A stretch of DNA of 64,000 nt from Nostoc sp. XA010 (GTDB lineage: Bacteria; Cyanobacteriota; Cyanobacteriia; Cyanobacteriales; Nostocaceae): contig NZ_JAIVFX010000001.1 in assembly GCF_020829625.1 (NCBI RefSeq), positions 124,001-188,000 on the forward strand. Direction: 5' to 3'. Position 1 is the first letter of the stretch. Each line of letters begins with the position of its first letter. The notes under the pieces were generated by a model. It was not told the DNA's origin, ran no database searches, and saw only the letters and a list, made by a program, of their open reading frames with translations. Below, piece by piece: positions 33,882-43,491 of this stretch. Both the position numbers and the translations under genes were made by a program.

Positions 33882-34937
33882 TCATTCTTCCTTCAGCGAT
33901 GCCATATCAATCACAAAGCGGTACTTCACATCGCTTTTTAGCATCCGCTCGTATGCTTGGTTGATCTTCTGAATAGGGATAAGTTCAATGTCACTGACGA
34001 TATTGTGTTCAGCGCAAAAGTCGAGCATCTCTTGTGTCTCCTGAATCCCGCCGATCAGCGAACCGGCAATTACTCGGCGCTTAAAAATCAAGTTACTAAT
34101 GCTGGGTGATGGGTGCGGATTTTCCGGTACACCAAGCAAACACAGCGTACCACCACGCTTAAGCAACTGAGTGTATGCGTCCAGATTGTGCGATACCGAA
34201 ACCGTGTTGAGAATGAAGTCGAAGCTGTTGATATGCTTATTCATCTCATCGCTGTTTTTTGAAATTACAACTTCATCGGCTCCGAGGCGCTTGGCATCTT
34301 CGGTCTTTCCTGACGATGTTGTGAACAGCACAGTGTAAGCACCAAAAGCGTGGGCTAATTTTAGCCCCATGTGTCCCAACCCACCAAGTCCGACGATACC
34401 CACCTTATCGCCTTTGCCAACTTTCCAGTAGCGCAAAGGCGAGTACGTCGTGATCCCCGCGCACAACAGGGGTGCAACGCCAGCGAGATCCAGCTTTTCC
34501 GAAACTCGTAGCACGTAATTTTCATCCACAACTATCTGGTTTGAATAACCCCCATAAGTCGTTTTCCCTGTCTGATTCTCTGGGCTGTTGTAGGTAAAGA
34601 TAATTTCGCTATTACAGTACTGCTCAAAACTCTCACGGCAGTTTGGACAGGTGCGGCAAGAATCGACCATACAACCAACGCCCGCAGTCTCGCCTACCTT
34701 GAACTTGGAAACCTGCTCACCAATCTTCACTACACGACCAACGATCTCATGTCCAGGTACGACAGGGTAAACCGTATTTTTCCACTCATTAGCGACTGTA
34801 TGCAGATCCGAGTGGCACACGCCACAGTAAAGGATCTCGATTTGTACGTCGTGCGGCCCTAACTCTCGCCGCTCAAAAGTGAACAAGCCTAGTGGTGTAC
34901 TTGCACTTTGGGCTGCGTATCCAAGACTCTTAATCAC
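33882..34937 (-). CDS. Zinc-dependent NAD(P) alcohol dehydrogenase (CAD/YahK-like)
   Basis: A 351-residue MDR enzyme starting at GTG with GGAG 7 bp ahead. Seen: catalytic zinc ligands CGVCHSD and GHEIVG, structural zinc CRTCPNCRESFEQYC (four Cys), Rossmann motif GLGGLGHMGLK, and GVPENP-type substrate end. This pattern fits aldehyde reductases/cinnamyl-alcohol-dehydrogenase-like enzymes that reduce varied aldehydes with NADPH. Wording is closer to proteobacterial YahK-like proteins than I would expect for a Nostoc core gene, which is a hint, not proof, of transfer. Confidence 0.92.
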   Translation of the reverse strand: MIKSLGYAAQSASTPLGLFTFERRELGPHDVQIEILYCGVCHSDLHTVANEWKNTVYPVVPGHEIVGRVVKIGEQVSKFKVGETAGVGCMVDSCRTCPNCRESFEQYCNSEIIFTYNSPENQTGKTTYGGYSNQIVVDENYVLRVSEKLDLAGVAPLLCAGITTYSPLRYWKVGKGDKVGIVGLGGLGHMGLKLAHAFGAYTVLFTTSSGKTEDAKRLGADEVVISKNSDEMNKHINSFDFILNTVSVSHNLDAYTQLLKRGGTLCLLGVPENPHPSPSISNLIFKRRVIAGSLIGGIQETQEMLDFCAEHNIVSDIELIPIQKINQAYERMLKSDVKYRFVIDMASLKEE

Positions 34938-35488
34938 AGATAATCTCCTTTTTACTAAGTTCTTTCATGGCTTATATGAACTTTATTCAAAGTTTTCTGA
35001 CTCAGTTCCTCGAAACTGCTCATATACTTTGCAATTAACAAACTAAGGTTGTTCCTACTCAGCATTAAATGCTAGGACAGGGAGTGCCTCTCCTGTGCCC
35101 AGATTCGTCTCAATATTTCCCGAACAATGTCCCTGATGATTCCGGCTTTGATAGCTGCATGAAAATGAGTATAAAGAAGTCAGACTGGTCTGAGTCAACC
35201 ATCATAAGTGTGAGACAGTAGACGAAGCAGGTGGAGAGGGGGAGCAGGGGAAAAAATATCTACTAGTCCTGTTGGATGGAAGAATTGAGTAATTTAATTT
35301 TTTGAGTTCCCTAAAGCGCTTATGATATGTTGCTTTGCAAAAATTTTTTGAAGATAAATGACCTACTTGTATTGAATTTATTTATAGCCTGTTTATGCAA
35401 TAGGATATAGCGCTTATCAATGCAGAACTTATGAGATTTGAGCCATCAATGTCTATATTTAATTACAGAAGCCTTAGAGGAAATTTAT
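34938..35488. other. Gene-free stretch
   Basis: 551 bp between the divergent alcohol dehydrogenase and tatA genes. It is A/T-rich with a short G-rich GGAGAGGGGGAGCAGGGG patch near 35232. I see no coding frame, RNA gene or clear repeat array; promoters for both flanking genes should lie here. Confidence 0.5.
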
Positions 35489-35662
35489 ATGTTTGGACTG
35501 GGATGGCCAGAAATAGCTGTAATTAGCATAGTCGCTGTTCTAATTTTTGGCCCAAAAAAAATTCCCGAACTGGGAACCGCACTGGGCAAAACCCTCCGAG
35601 GGTTTAAGGAGGAGATGAAAACTCCCAGTGACGAAACCAATCAGGAAGAAGAAAAACAATAA
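35489..35662 (+). CDS. tatA: Twin-arginine translocase subunit TatA/E
   Basis: ATG 35489 follows TTAGAGGAAA and gives a typical 57-residue TatA: short N-terminal membrane helix (GLGWPEIAVISIVAVLIF), the FGPKKIPELG hinge, the amphipathic helix LGKTLRGFKEEM and an acidic tail. It builds the Tat pore in the thylakoid/plasma membrane for folded, cofactor-bearing proteins. A longer frame from 35438 has no good start signal. Confidence 0.92.
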   Translation: MFGLGWPEIAVISIVAVLIFGPKKIPELGTALGKTLRGFKEEMKTPSDETNQEEEKQ

Positions 35663-35680
35663 TAAAAGTAATCAGAATAC

Positions 35681-35702
35681 AGGAGTCAGCGCACTGACTC
35701 CT
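35681..35702. terminator. Hairpin between convergent tatA and cphA
   Basis: AGGAGTCAG and CTGACTCCT (9 bp, perfect) enclose CGCA. No T-run follows; the right arm passes into further CTCCTGACTC direct repeats. Weak terminator candidate for both genes. Confidence 0.45.
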
Positions 35703-35717
35703 CCTGACTCCTCCTGA

Positions 35718-38423
35718 CTACAGCAGGGTATTAACAACAGAAGAAGGTGCTATTCCATTTTGAGAATCGATGACAGTTGTGCCGGGATTTTGTTGGTGTA
35801 TCTCTTCTTTGGCTAAACCACGCAGCTTAATTAACTTAATAGCGCGAGTAACGCTTTCTGGTAAAATTACCACCAGACTGTTATCAGGAGCCATGTCTAA
35901 ACCTTTATTTATGGCTTGGGTTTCATCCAGAATTGATTCATAGCGGCTATCAGGTTTAACTTCGGTGATGCCTTGAATAATCAACTGAGCGGCTGAACCC
36001 CGTAGGCGTCCCCGTGTGTCATCGTCTTCTTTGATGATGATGTAGTCAAAAATTTGTGCTGCTAATTTGCCCAATGTAACAAAGTCTTCGTCGCGGCGAT
36101 CGCCTGGTCCACCAATTACGCCAATCCGTTGCCCTGTAGTCCAGTTCCGAACAAAGGAACCTACAGCTTCGTAACTGGCTGCGTTGTGGGCATAATCTAC
36201 TAAAGCGTGGTAGTTGCCTAAATTAAATAAATTCATCCGTCCTGGCGTTTGACTAACTGAAGCCCGGAAGCTCTTCAAACCAGCACGAATCTGCTCGATT
36301 GTGACGTTTTGCACGAATGCTGCCAAAGTTGCCGCTAAAGCATTGGCAATCATAAACGGCGCCCGCCCGCCCATTGTTAAAGGTATATTTTCTGCTCTTT
36401 CTATCCGGTGTGTCCAATCACCTTTAACAATTGACAGATAGCCATTTTCATATACTGCTGCTACTCCACCCTTTTGGATGTGCTTTCGCACCAATTCCGA
36501 GTCGGGGTTCATTGTGAAGTAAGCAATATTAGCCTTAGTTTTTTCTGACATGGCGGCGACTCTGCGATCGTCGGCATTAAGTACCGCGTAGCCATCGGGG
36601 AATACGGCTTCTGCTACTACACTCTTGAGGTTAGCTAACTGCTCAATGGTATCTATATCGCCTATTCCTAAGTGGTCGGAAGCTACATTTAATACTACCC
36701 CCACATTTGCTGCTTCAAAGCCCAATCCAGAGCGGAGAATGCCACCGCGAGCCGTTTCCAGCACCGCTACTTCTACTGTAGGATCTTGGAGGATGAGGTG
36801 GGCACTTTGAGGGCCTGTGTTATCACCAGATTCTACTAAGTAATCGCCGATATACGTTCCATCAGTAGTAGTATAACCAACTACCTTACCTGTTTGCTTA
36901 TAAATATGTGCTAGTAGTCGGGTAGTGGTGGTTTTGCCATTAGTACCCGTGATGCTAAGGATGGGAATTTGGCTAGATTGCTCGTTGGGGAACAGCATAT
37001 CCATTACTGCGCCAGCGACGTTGCGGGGGATGCCCACGCTTGGGGCAACGTGCATTCGGAAGCCGGGAGCGGCGTTAACTTCGACAATCACGCCATCAAC
37101 TTCCCGCAAGGGACGGCTAATATCTGTGGTGACAATATCGAGTCCGGCAATATCCAAACCGATAATCTTGACTACGCGTTGTGCCAACCAAAGATTTTCT
37201 GGGTGAATTTCATCGGTACGGTCTACGGCGCTACCACCTGTGCTTAAGTTTGCCGTTGCTCTGAGATAACAAAGGGTTCCTTTGGGTGGCACACTATTTA
37301 GGGTATAGCCTTGCCTTTCTAAGAGTTGGTAGCTGGTGCGGTCTAGTTCAATCTTGGTCAGGACGTTATCATGTCCTTCACCGCGATTTGGGTCAAGGTT
37401 TGTTTCCTCAATCAGTTCGGCGATGGTGGATCTGCCATTGCCAATGACATGAGCCGGGACGCGTTCGGCTACTGCTACTACTTTGCCATTTACCACCAGT
37501 ACCCTGTGGTCGCGTCCAACATAATATCTTTCGATAATAATTGACCGAGAAACCTGTCTAGCAGCTTCGTATCCGGCTTGGGCTTCTTCCCAAGTTCTGA
37601 TATCAATGGTGATCCCACGTCCATGATTGCCATCCACTGGCTTGGTGACGATGGGATAGCCGCCAACGAATTCAATGGCTTGTTCCAAATCGTCTAAGAA
37701 GTTGATCACTGTACCTCTAGGTACTGGCGCACCAGCAGCACCGAGGATGCGTTTAGTGGCTTCTTTATCGCAAGCTAGTTCTACACCCAGAATGCTTGTG
37801 TTGTCGGTCATTGTGGCCTGCATCCGCTTCTGATTCACGCCGTAGCCTAGCTGAATCAAAAAGCGGGCTTCCAGAGACATCCAGGGAATACCTCTTTTTT
37901 CTGCTTCTTTGATGATCGCTTCAGTGGAGGGGCCTAAGGAAGCATCACGGGTGAAGTCTTTCAGGTCTTGGATATCTTGCTCTAGTTCTGCTTTAGGGTA
38001 ACGGCCTCGATCAACGATACTCTGGCACAGCCGCACTGCTGCTCGTCCAGCGTAGCGTCCGGCTTCCTCATTCTGATACTCGATCACTACTTGGTAAATT
38101 CCGGGTGTGGCAGTTTCGCGGGTGCGACCAAAGCCGACATGCATACCAGCTAATTCCTGGAGTTCTAGGGCTACGTGTTCTACGATATGGCCAATCATAG
38201 TGCCTTCTTTGACTCGCATCAGAAAACCACCACGACAGCCAGGAGAACAATAATGACCCTCCAGACTCGGCAGCGCCTCAACTAGTCCTTCATAAAAGCC
38301 AGGGATTTCATTCGAGGGCGTCTCGGCAAGGTTTTCTAAATCGAGGCGCATGACGATCAGCTTGTGGCGTCGAATGCTCCAATAGTTTGGGCCGCGTAAG
38401 GTCTGGATCTTGAGGATTCTCAT
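35718..38423 (-). CDS. cphA: Cyanophycin synthetase
   Basis: ATG 38423 gives 901 residues starting MRILKIQTLRGPNYWSIRRH, as in known CphA. The N-terminal domain is followed by an ATP-grasp domain (YPIVTKPVDGNHGRGITIDI) and a Mur-ligase-like domain with the P-loop SITGTNGKTTTTRL and PGRMNLFNLGNYHALVDYAHN. It polymerises Asp and Arg into multi-L-arginyl-poly-L-aspartate, the nitrogen store (in heterocysts, the polar plugs). It lies downstream of cphB on the same strand, the normal cyanobacterial order. Confidence 0.98.
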   Translation of the reverse strand: MRILKIQTLRGPNYWSIRRHKLIVMRLDLENLAETPSNEIPGFYEGLVEALPSLEGHYCSPGCRGGFLMRVKEGTMIGHIVEHVALELQELAGMHVGFGRTRETATPGIYQVVIEYQNEEAGRYAGRAAVRLCQSIVDRGRYPKAELEQDIQDLKDFTRDASLGPSTEAIIKEAEKRGIPWMSLEARFLIQLGYGVNQKRMQATMTDNTSILGVELACDKEATKRILGAAGAPVPRGTVINFLDDLEQAIEFVGGYPIVTKPVDGNHGRGITIDIRTWEEAQAGYEAARQVSRSIIIERYYVGRDHRVLVVNGKVVAVAERVPAHVIGNGRSTIAELIEETNLDPNRGEGHDNVLTKIELDRTSYQLLERQGYTLNSVPPKGTLCYLRATANLSTGGSAVDRTDEIHPENLWLAQRVVKIIGLDIAGLDIVTTDISRPLREVDGVIVEVNAAPGFRMHVAPSVGIPRNVAGAVMDMLFPNEQSSQIPILSITGTNGKTTTTRLLAHIYKQTGKVVGYTTTDGTYIGDYLVESGDNTGPQSAHLILQDPTVEVAVLETARGGILRSGLGFEAANVGVVLNVASDHLGIGDIDTIEQLANLKSVVAEAVFPDGYAVLNADDRRVAAMSEKTKANIAYFTMNPDSELVRKHIQKGGVAAVYENGYLSIVKGDWTHRIERAENIPLTMGGRAPFMIANALAATLAAFVQNVTIEQIRAGLKSFRASVSQTPGRMNLFNLGNYHALVDYAHNAASYEAVGSFVRNWTTGQRIGVIGGPGDRRDEDFVTLGKLAAQIFDYIIIKEDDDTRGRLRGSAAQLIIQGITEVKPDSRYESILDETQAINKGLDMAPDNSLVVILPESVTRAIKLIKLRGLAKEEIHQQNPGTTVIDSQNGIAPSSVVNTLL

Positions 38424-38890
38424 GGGAATAGGTAGATGGAGATTCGGAACCAAAATTCTAGTTTCTTACTGAAATTGACCGCTAAACTGTTCGTTGCAAA
38501 CAGTTTTTTCTTTTTACATACTATTCTCATCATTTTTCTACAACAAGAAATAAATGTGCGGTCAATCGATTTTGGATTTTAGATTTATGATTTTGGATTA
38601 AAAGAGACAATTAGGGTACTTAGCTCTCTTAATTTTTAGATTTACGATCGCAAGGGCTTGACAAGTCCTTGATGGTTTTTTAGATTTGTTTCGCTCACTT
38701 GGCGGCATCTGCCAAAAAGCTCTTTTAATCTAAAATCCGTCTTGAAAAGCTTGCTAGGTCGGTAAACCAACGCCACTTGCTACAACGCGGGGAACCCGCG
38801 CAACGCAGTGGCTCTTCCTTACAACTTTTTGCAAAATCCAAAATCTAAAATTTGTGGCCAACTCAGTGTAACCTCAGATACTTTATCCCG
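38424..38890. other. cphB-cphA intergenic region with repeats
   Basis: 467 bp without a gene. It carries TTTTGGATTTTAGATTTATG-type heptamer repeats near 38570-38650 and 38726-38860, and the palindromic repeat at 38772-38813. A cphA promoter of its own may be present since the gap is large; I could not pick one with certainty. Confidence 0.5.
38772..38813. repeat. Palindromic dispersed repeat, family B
   Basis: Contains GCGGGGAACCCGC and GGAACCCGCGCAACGCAGTG, which is the inverted form of the motif at about 2917-2939 with one mismatch. Confidence 0.75.
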
Positions 38891-39754
38891 TCAGCTGGAG
38901 ATTCGGTGTACAGCAGGCAATACAGTACGCTGGTACAAGTGGAAGCGATCGCCGTAGCTGAGGATATGTAGACGTAAATTATGTACTGTTAATGGTTCAT
39001 TAGCACCGACATGGGGTTCGTTGGTGTGGGTGGCTTCAGTGGGATCAACAATGGTGACACTGCCTTTGCCCATAACTTGTAACCAACCATCACGTTCAAA
39101 TACTGCACAAGTATCTTCGTCAATGCCAATACCTAAGCGATCAGGGTGAGCTGCGATCGCACTTATCAGCCGCCCCATGCGATTACGGTTGTGAAAGTGT
39201 TGGTCAACGATTACTTCAGGAATAAATCCTAAACCTGTTGCCATATCAACTAAAGAACGATTTGGCGATTCTCCACTACCGCCGCCAGCAATCATGTGAT
39301 GCCCCATCACTGCTGCTCCTGCACTCGTGCCTGCTAAGGTTAGTTGCCCCGCCCTCACCCGTTGCCGAATAATTTCCATTGCTGGCGTATCTGCCAATAC
39401 ACCACAGAGACGCAGCTGGTCGCCTCCTGTCAAAAATACCCCACTACAGGCTTCTAAGGATGCTTTAATCTGGGAGGATTCACACTGTTCCCGTTCGCGG
39501 ATATCTAAAATCTCTACCTTCTGAGCACCCATTTCTTCAAAAATGCGAATATACCTACCACCGATGATGGCGGGTTCGCGAGAGGCAGATGGAATAATTG
39601 TAATATAAGCCTTACTAGCACCGGCGCGTCCAAAAAAAGTTCGTAGGATTTCGCGTCCATGAACTTTATCTTCTGCACCTCCGATAACCAGAACGGCGGT
39701 TTTAGTTGCTTGGGGTGTCCTCATTTCTAGCGATTTAGCTTGTAATTGCGGCAT
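38891..39754 (-). CDS. cphB: Cyanophycinase
   Basis: ATG 39754 has AGGAGAA at good spacing and gives 287 residues starting MPQLQAKSLEMRTPQATKTA. S51 peptidase features: VLVIGGAEDKVHGREILRTF, VFLTGGDQLRL, and the nucleophile motif LAGTSAGAAVMG with Ser, then a conserved VDQHFHNRNRMGRL. It cleaves cyanophycin to beta-Asp-Arg dipeptides. First gene of the cphBA pair. Confidence 0.97.
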   Translation of the reverse strand: MPQLQAKSLEMRTPQATKTAVLVIGGAEDKVHGREILRTFFGRAGASKAYITIIPSASREPAIIGGRYIRIFEEMGAQKVEILDIREREQCESSQIKASLEACSGVFLTGGDQLRLCGVLADTPAMEIIRQRVRAGQLTLAGTSAGAAVMGHHMIAGGGSGESPNRSLVDMATGLGFIPEVIVDQHFHNRNRMGRLISAIAAHPDRLGIGIDEDTCAVFERDGWLQVMGKGSVTIVDPTEATHTNEPHVGANEPLTVHNLRLHILSYGDRFHLYQRTVLPAVHRISS

Positions 39755-40292
39755 TGTGTTTCTCCTGTCAACAACTTCAGGTGAATTTAACAAGGTTCAT
39801 AAGCAGCCATGATTTTGCGCTTTGCAACTTTTGAGAGGACACTTTTTGGAATTTTGCAACTGGGTAAGCCACTCTCCAAATTTTCGCTTAACGCTCGCGT
39901 TGCCTCAGTCTAAACGTGTTTGTTCCCATTCCTCAAAGCCAGCGCCTTGTTTTTCACCTGTCCACTTGCAGCAGGGCAAAATAGTCTTTATCGGGCTAAA
40001 TTCCCGCTTTGGGGTTGAGGACGAGCAGTTAAGACTACGCTTTTTTCTGAGGCTGGCTCGATGCATCCTGGAAGTTGTTAACTTGATAAGATTATTAATT
40101 TAAATGTACTTGTGACAACATTTAAACATAAATTAAGTAATTAGAAAAACTTTTAATCCCATCTAAAATCCAAGAGGTCTGGTAGTTTTAGATACTATTG
40201 ATAAAGTTTAACTGGAGTTTGACCCGACTTGGGCTTGTTGATGTTTGCTAGACATTCAAATTTAAGATTAGTGTCCTTGAATACGAATAACT
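39755..40292. other. Gene-free stretch upstream of cphB and trmD
   Basis: 538 bp between divergent cphB and trmD. A 93-codon frame at 39822 reads as low-quality sequence and has no ribosome-binding site. The part around 39930-40080 has a GC content above its surroundings and may be a relic, but I cannot name it. Confidence 0.4.
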
Positions 40293-41015
40293 GTGCGCTT
40301 TGATATAGTTACGCTTTTTCCTGACTGTTTTAACTCTGTTCTCAACTCTGGTTTGCTAGGTAAAGCCTTAGCCAAACAGATTGCCGAAGTGCATCTGCTT
40401 AACCCACGGGACTTTACCACTGATAAGCACCGCAAGGTGGATGATGAACCCTACGGCGGCGGCGTTGGGATGCTAATGAAGCCAGAACCTATTTTTAACG
40501 CTGTGGAGTCGCTGCCAACTCTACCCCGAAGAGAAATAATTTTGATGAGTCCACAGGGTCAAACAATTAATCAACCTCTTTTGAAAGAATTGGTGACAAA
40601 TTACGACCAGTTAGTAGTTATTTGTGGGCATTACGAAGGAGTGGATGAGAGGGTGCTACATTTGGTAACCCGTGAAGTATCTTTAGGAGATTTTATTCTG
40701 ACTGGCGGGGAAATTCCAGCAATGGCTTTGATTAATGGCGTAGTGCGGCTGATCCCAGGAACCGTAGCCAAAACGGAGTCCCTCACCGCAGAAAGTTTTG
40801 AAGAAGGGTTATTGGACTATCCCCAATATACTCGTCCTGCCAATTTTCGCGGTTTAAAAGTGCCTGATGTCTTACTCAGTGGGAATCACGCTGCGATCGC
40901 GCGGTGGCGTTATGAGCAACAAATTGAAAGAACCCGCGATCGCCGTCCTGATCTGCTGGAAAAATTAGAGCAGGGGGCAGGGAGCAGGGGGCAGGGGGAG
41001 AATAATAATTGCTAA
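40293..41015 (+). CDS. trmD: tRNA (guanine-37-N1)-methyltransferase
   Basis: A GTG-started 240-residue SPOUT enzyme: FDIVTLFPDCFNSVLNSGLL, DEPYGGGVGMLMKPEPIF, VICGHYEGVDERV and the knot SLGDFILTGGEIPAMALING. It methylates G37 next to the anticodon and prevents frameshifts. The last ~16 residues (EQGAGSRGQGENNNC) are encoded by the GGGCAGGG low-complexity repeat and look like a non-homologous tail added when the stop was lost. ispF starts 17 bp downstream. Confidence 0.95.
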   Translation: MRFDIVTLFPDCFNSVLNSGLLGKALAKQIAEVHLLNPRDFTTDKHRKVDDEPYGGGVGMLMKPEPIFNAVESLPTLPRREIILMSPQGQTINQPLLKELVTNYDQLVVICGHYEGVDERVLHLVTREVSLGDFILTGGEIPAMALINGVVRLIPGTVAKTESLTAESFEEGLLDYPQYTRPANFRGLKVPDVLLSGNHAAIARWRYEQQIERTRDRRPDLLEKLEQGAGSRGQGENNNC

Positions 41016-41032
41016 CTCCTAACTAATGACAA

Positions 41033-41515
41033 ATGACTAAAATTCGTATTGGTAACGGCTACGATATTCATCAACTGGTGAGCGATCGCGCTTTGATTTT
41101 AGGTGGAATTCAAATTCCCCATGAACTGGGTTTATTGGGGCACAGTGATGCTGATGTGCTAACACACGCGATTATGGATGCCATGCTTGGGGCATTATCT
41201 TTAGGAGATATTGGTCATTATTTCCCACCTAGCGATCGCCAATGGGCGGGAGCAGATAGTTTAGTACTATTAAACCAAGTTCATCAACTGATTCGGGATC
41301 AAGGTTGGCAGGTGGGAAATATTGACTCGGTGGTAGTAGCAGAACGTCCAAAATTAAAACCGCATATTCACAATATGCGCGACAAACTAGCGGCAGTTTT
41401 AGAATTAGAACCAAATCAAATTGGCATTAAAGCTACCACCAACGAAAAATTAGGCCCTGTTGGACGTGAAGAAGGTATCTGTGCTTATGCTGTTGTCTTG
41501 CTTTTGAAAGAATAA
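41033..41515 (+). CDS. ispF: 2-C-methyl-D-erythritol 2,4-cyclodiphosphate synthase
   Basis: A 160-residue trimeric enzyme of the MEP isoprenoid pathway. Metal ligands appear in GYDIHQL (Asp8, His10) and [20 protein letters not shown]; the end [20 protein letters not shown] is also conserved. It cyclises CDP-ME-2P to MEcPP, feeding carotenoid and phytol synthesis. It is followed after only 5 bp by an SBP gene on the same strand. Confidence 0.97.
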   Translation: MTKIRIGNGYDIHQLVSDRALILGGIQIPHELGLLGHSDADVLTHAIMDAMLGALSLGDIGHYFPPSDRQWAGADSLVLLNQVHQLIRDQGWQVGNIDSVVVAERPKLKPHIHNMRDKLAAVLELEPNQIGIKATTNEKLGPVGREEGICAYAVVLLLKE

Positions 41516-41520
41516 AAGTT

Positions 41521-43320
41521 ATGAAATTTTCTACAATTTTTCACATAATTAAGCGTTTTTTCTTACCAATAATTCTGCTTTTGGCAACAGCAATTACAAT
41601 TACGGCGTGCAATCCATCTAACTTTAAAACTCCAGATGCACAAATTCCCCAATTGGTTCTTTCTACTACGAGCGATCCTAAAACTTTTAACTACGCCCTC
41701 ATCCAAGAATCTCCCAATATTTCTGGTTTCACTTATGAAGCATTAGCCACTCAAAACGGAATAACTAAAGAAATTGAGCCAGCTTTGGCTGAATCTTGGG
41801 AACTTTCCCCAAACAAACTACAGTTTGTCTTTACCTTGCGAGAAGGATTGAAGTGGTCGGATGGTCAGCCATTAACAGCCGATGATGTCGTTTTCTCTTT
41901 CAATGACATCTACATGAACAAGCGCATTCCCACTTATACTCAAGATGCTCTTCGCATTGGTATCAGTAAGGCTTTTCTCAAAGTCCGCAAAATCGATGAA
42001 CGCCGGGTAGAATTTATACTACCAGAACCATTTTCTCCTTTCTTGCGATCGATTGCATCAGGGGTAGGAATATTACCAGAACACGCCTTGCGTGCAGCAG
42101 TGGAAGCTAAAAACTCTGACGGTAAGCCAGTGTTTATGTCCACTTGGGGAACCGACACAGACCCGAAAAAAATTATTGTTAATGGCCCTTACACAATCGA
42201 GAGTTATTCAGCCAATCAACGCGTAACATTTAGGCGCAACCCTTACTACTGGCGCCAAAAAGATGCACAAGGAAAACAACTGCCATATATTGAGCGTGTA
42301 ATTTGGCAAATTGTGGAATCGCCTGATACAGCTTTGCTGCAATTTCGTTCTGGAGGGTTAGATTTACTAGAAATTGGCCCTGGAAATTTTCAATTGCTCA
42401 AGCGTCAAGAAAAGCAGGGTAATTTTACTATTAAAAATGCTGGGCCTGACTCTGGGACAAGTTTTATAACTTTCAATCTCAACAAAGGTAGCCGCAATGG
42501 TAAGCCTGTTGTAGATCCTATTAAGTCCCGCATTTTTAACAACGTTGCTTTTAGACAGGCTGTCGCCTACGCTATCGATCGCCAAACCATGATTAACAAC
42601 ACTTTGCGGGGATTGGGTGAACCGCAAGACTCTCCAATTTCTGTTCCCAGCCCCTATTATTTGTCTCCAAAAGAAGGTTTAAAAACATATAACTACAGTC
42701 CAGAAAAAGCTAAACAACTTTTACTAGGAGCCGGATTCAAATACGATGATAAAGGTCAACTGTTGGACGCAGATGGTAATCGAGTCCGCTTCACAATGAT
42801 GGCTGTTGCTGGTAACAGACCAACAATCACACCAAAAATTCAACAGGATCTCGGCAAGATAGGTATTAAAGTTGATTTACAATTTATTGACTTCAGTATT
42901 ATTGGAGAAAAAATCTCTAACACCCTAGATTGGGAATGTTGGTATGGAGCTATTACTGGTGGTATTGAGCCGCAAGATGGTTTCAATGTCTGGTCTGTAG
43001 ATGGTAACTTTCATGTATTTAATCAGAAAGCTCAAGCTGGACAATCCCCAACAGTCGGTTGGAAAGCTACCGATTGGGAGCAGAAAATTGAAGACCTCTA
43101 CATTCAAGGAGCAAGAGAGTTCGATGAAACAAAACGCAAAGCTATCTATGCAGAAACACAACAACTTTCACAAGAGTATCTGCCTTTTATTCACCTATTT
43201 AATTCCCTAGCTTTAGTAGCCGTGCGTAATACTATTGAGAACGTAAAATACTCAGCGATAGCAGGTTACAATTGGAATATTTATGAACTCAAGGTAGTAG
43301 AAGATAAAAAAGCTACTTAA
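41521..43320 (+). CDS. Peptide-type ABC transporter substrate-binding lipoprotein (copy 1)
   Basis: A 599-residue SBP_bac_5 protein. The N-terminus is a lipoprotein signal (PIILLLATAITITAC, lipobox Cys). The family hallmarks EPALAESWELSPNKLQFVFT, LKWSDGQPLTADDVVFSF and FRQAVAYAIDRQ are seen. It probably binds oligopeptides or similar solutes at the outer face of the plasma membrane. No permease or ATPase gene is near, and the next gene is a close paralogue, so it is an orphan binding protein. Confidence 0.92.
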   Translation: MKFSTIFHIIKRFFLPIILLLATAITITACNPSNFKTPDAQIPQLVLSTTSDPKTFNYALIQESPNISGFTYEALATQNGITKEIEPALAESWELSPNKLQFVFTLREGLKWSDGQPLTADDVVFSFNDIYMNKRIPTYTQDALRIGISKAFLKVRKIDERRVEFILPEPFSPFLRSIASGVGILPEHALRAAVEAKNSDGKPVFMSTWGTDTDPKKIIVNGPYTIESYSANQRVTFRRNPYYWRQKDAQGKQLPYIERVIWQIVESPDTALLQFRSGGLDLLEIGPGNFQLLKRQEKQGNFTIKNAGPDSGTSFITFNLNKGSRNGKPVVDPIKSRIFNNVAFRQAVAYAIDRQTMINNTLRGLGEPQDSPISVPSPYYLSPKEGLKTYNYSPEKAKQLLLGAGFKYDDKGQLLDADGNRVRFTMMAVAGNRPTITPKIQQDLGKIGIKVDLQFIDFSIIGEKISNTLDWECWYGAITGGIEPQDGFNVWSVDGNFHVFNQKAQAGQSPTVGWKATDWEQKIEDLYIQGAREFDETKRKAIYAETQQLSQEYLPFIHLFNSLALVAVRNTIENVKYSAIAGYNWNIYELKVVEDKKAT

Positions 43321-43491
43321 TTTTCATGGGCATGGGTAAGAGGCAGAGGGGCAGGGAGCAGAGGGGAAAGACAAGAGGTAATTTTTTATTCTCCCCCCTG
43401 CTTTCCTTATGCCTCCATTCCTCACTTAACCTTTATGCAATTAAGGCTGAACACAAGGTGTATTATGCAAACAGTTTAGTCTTCTAGTTCT

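Noticed and set aside
33882..34937. Alcohol dehydrogenase gene as a clear recent transfer
   Set aside because: The protein wording hints at it, but I could not compute codon usage or a phylogeny, and no mobile element borders the gene.
38461..38890. Possible small RNA in the cphB-cphA gap
   Set aside because: The visible structure is explained by heptamer and palindromic repeats; no promoter-terminator pair could be assigned.
39822..40103. 93-codon plus-strand frame between cphB and trmD
   Set aside because: Composition is not protein-like, no ribosome-binding site and no recognisable motif.
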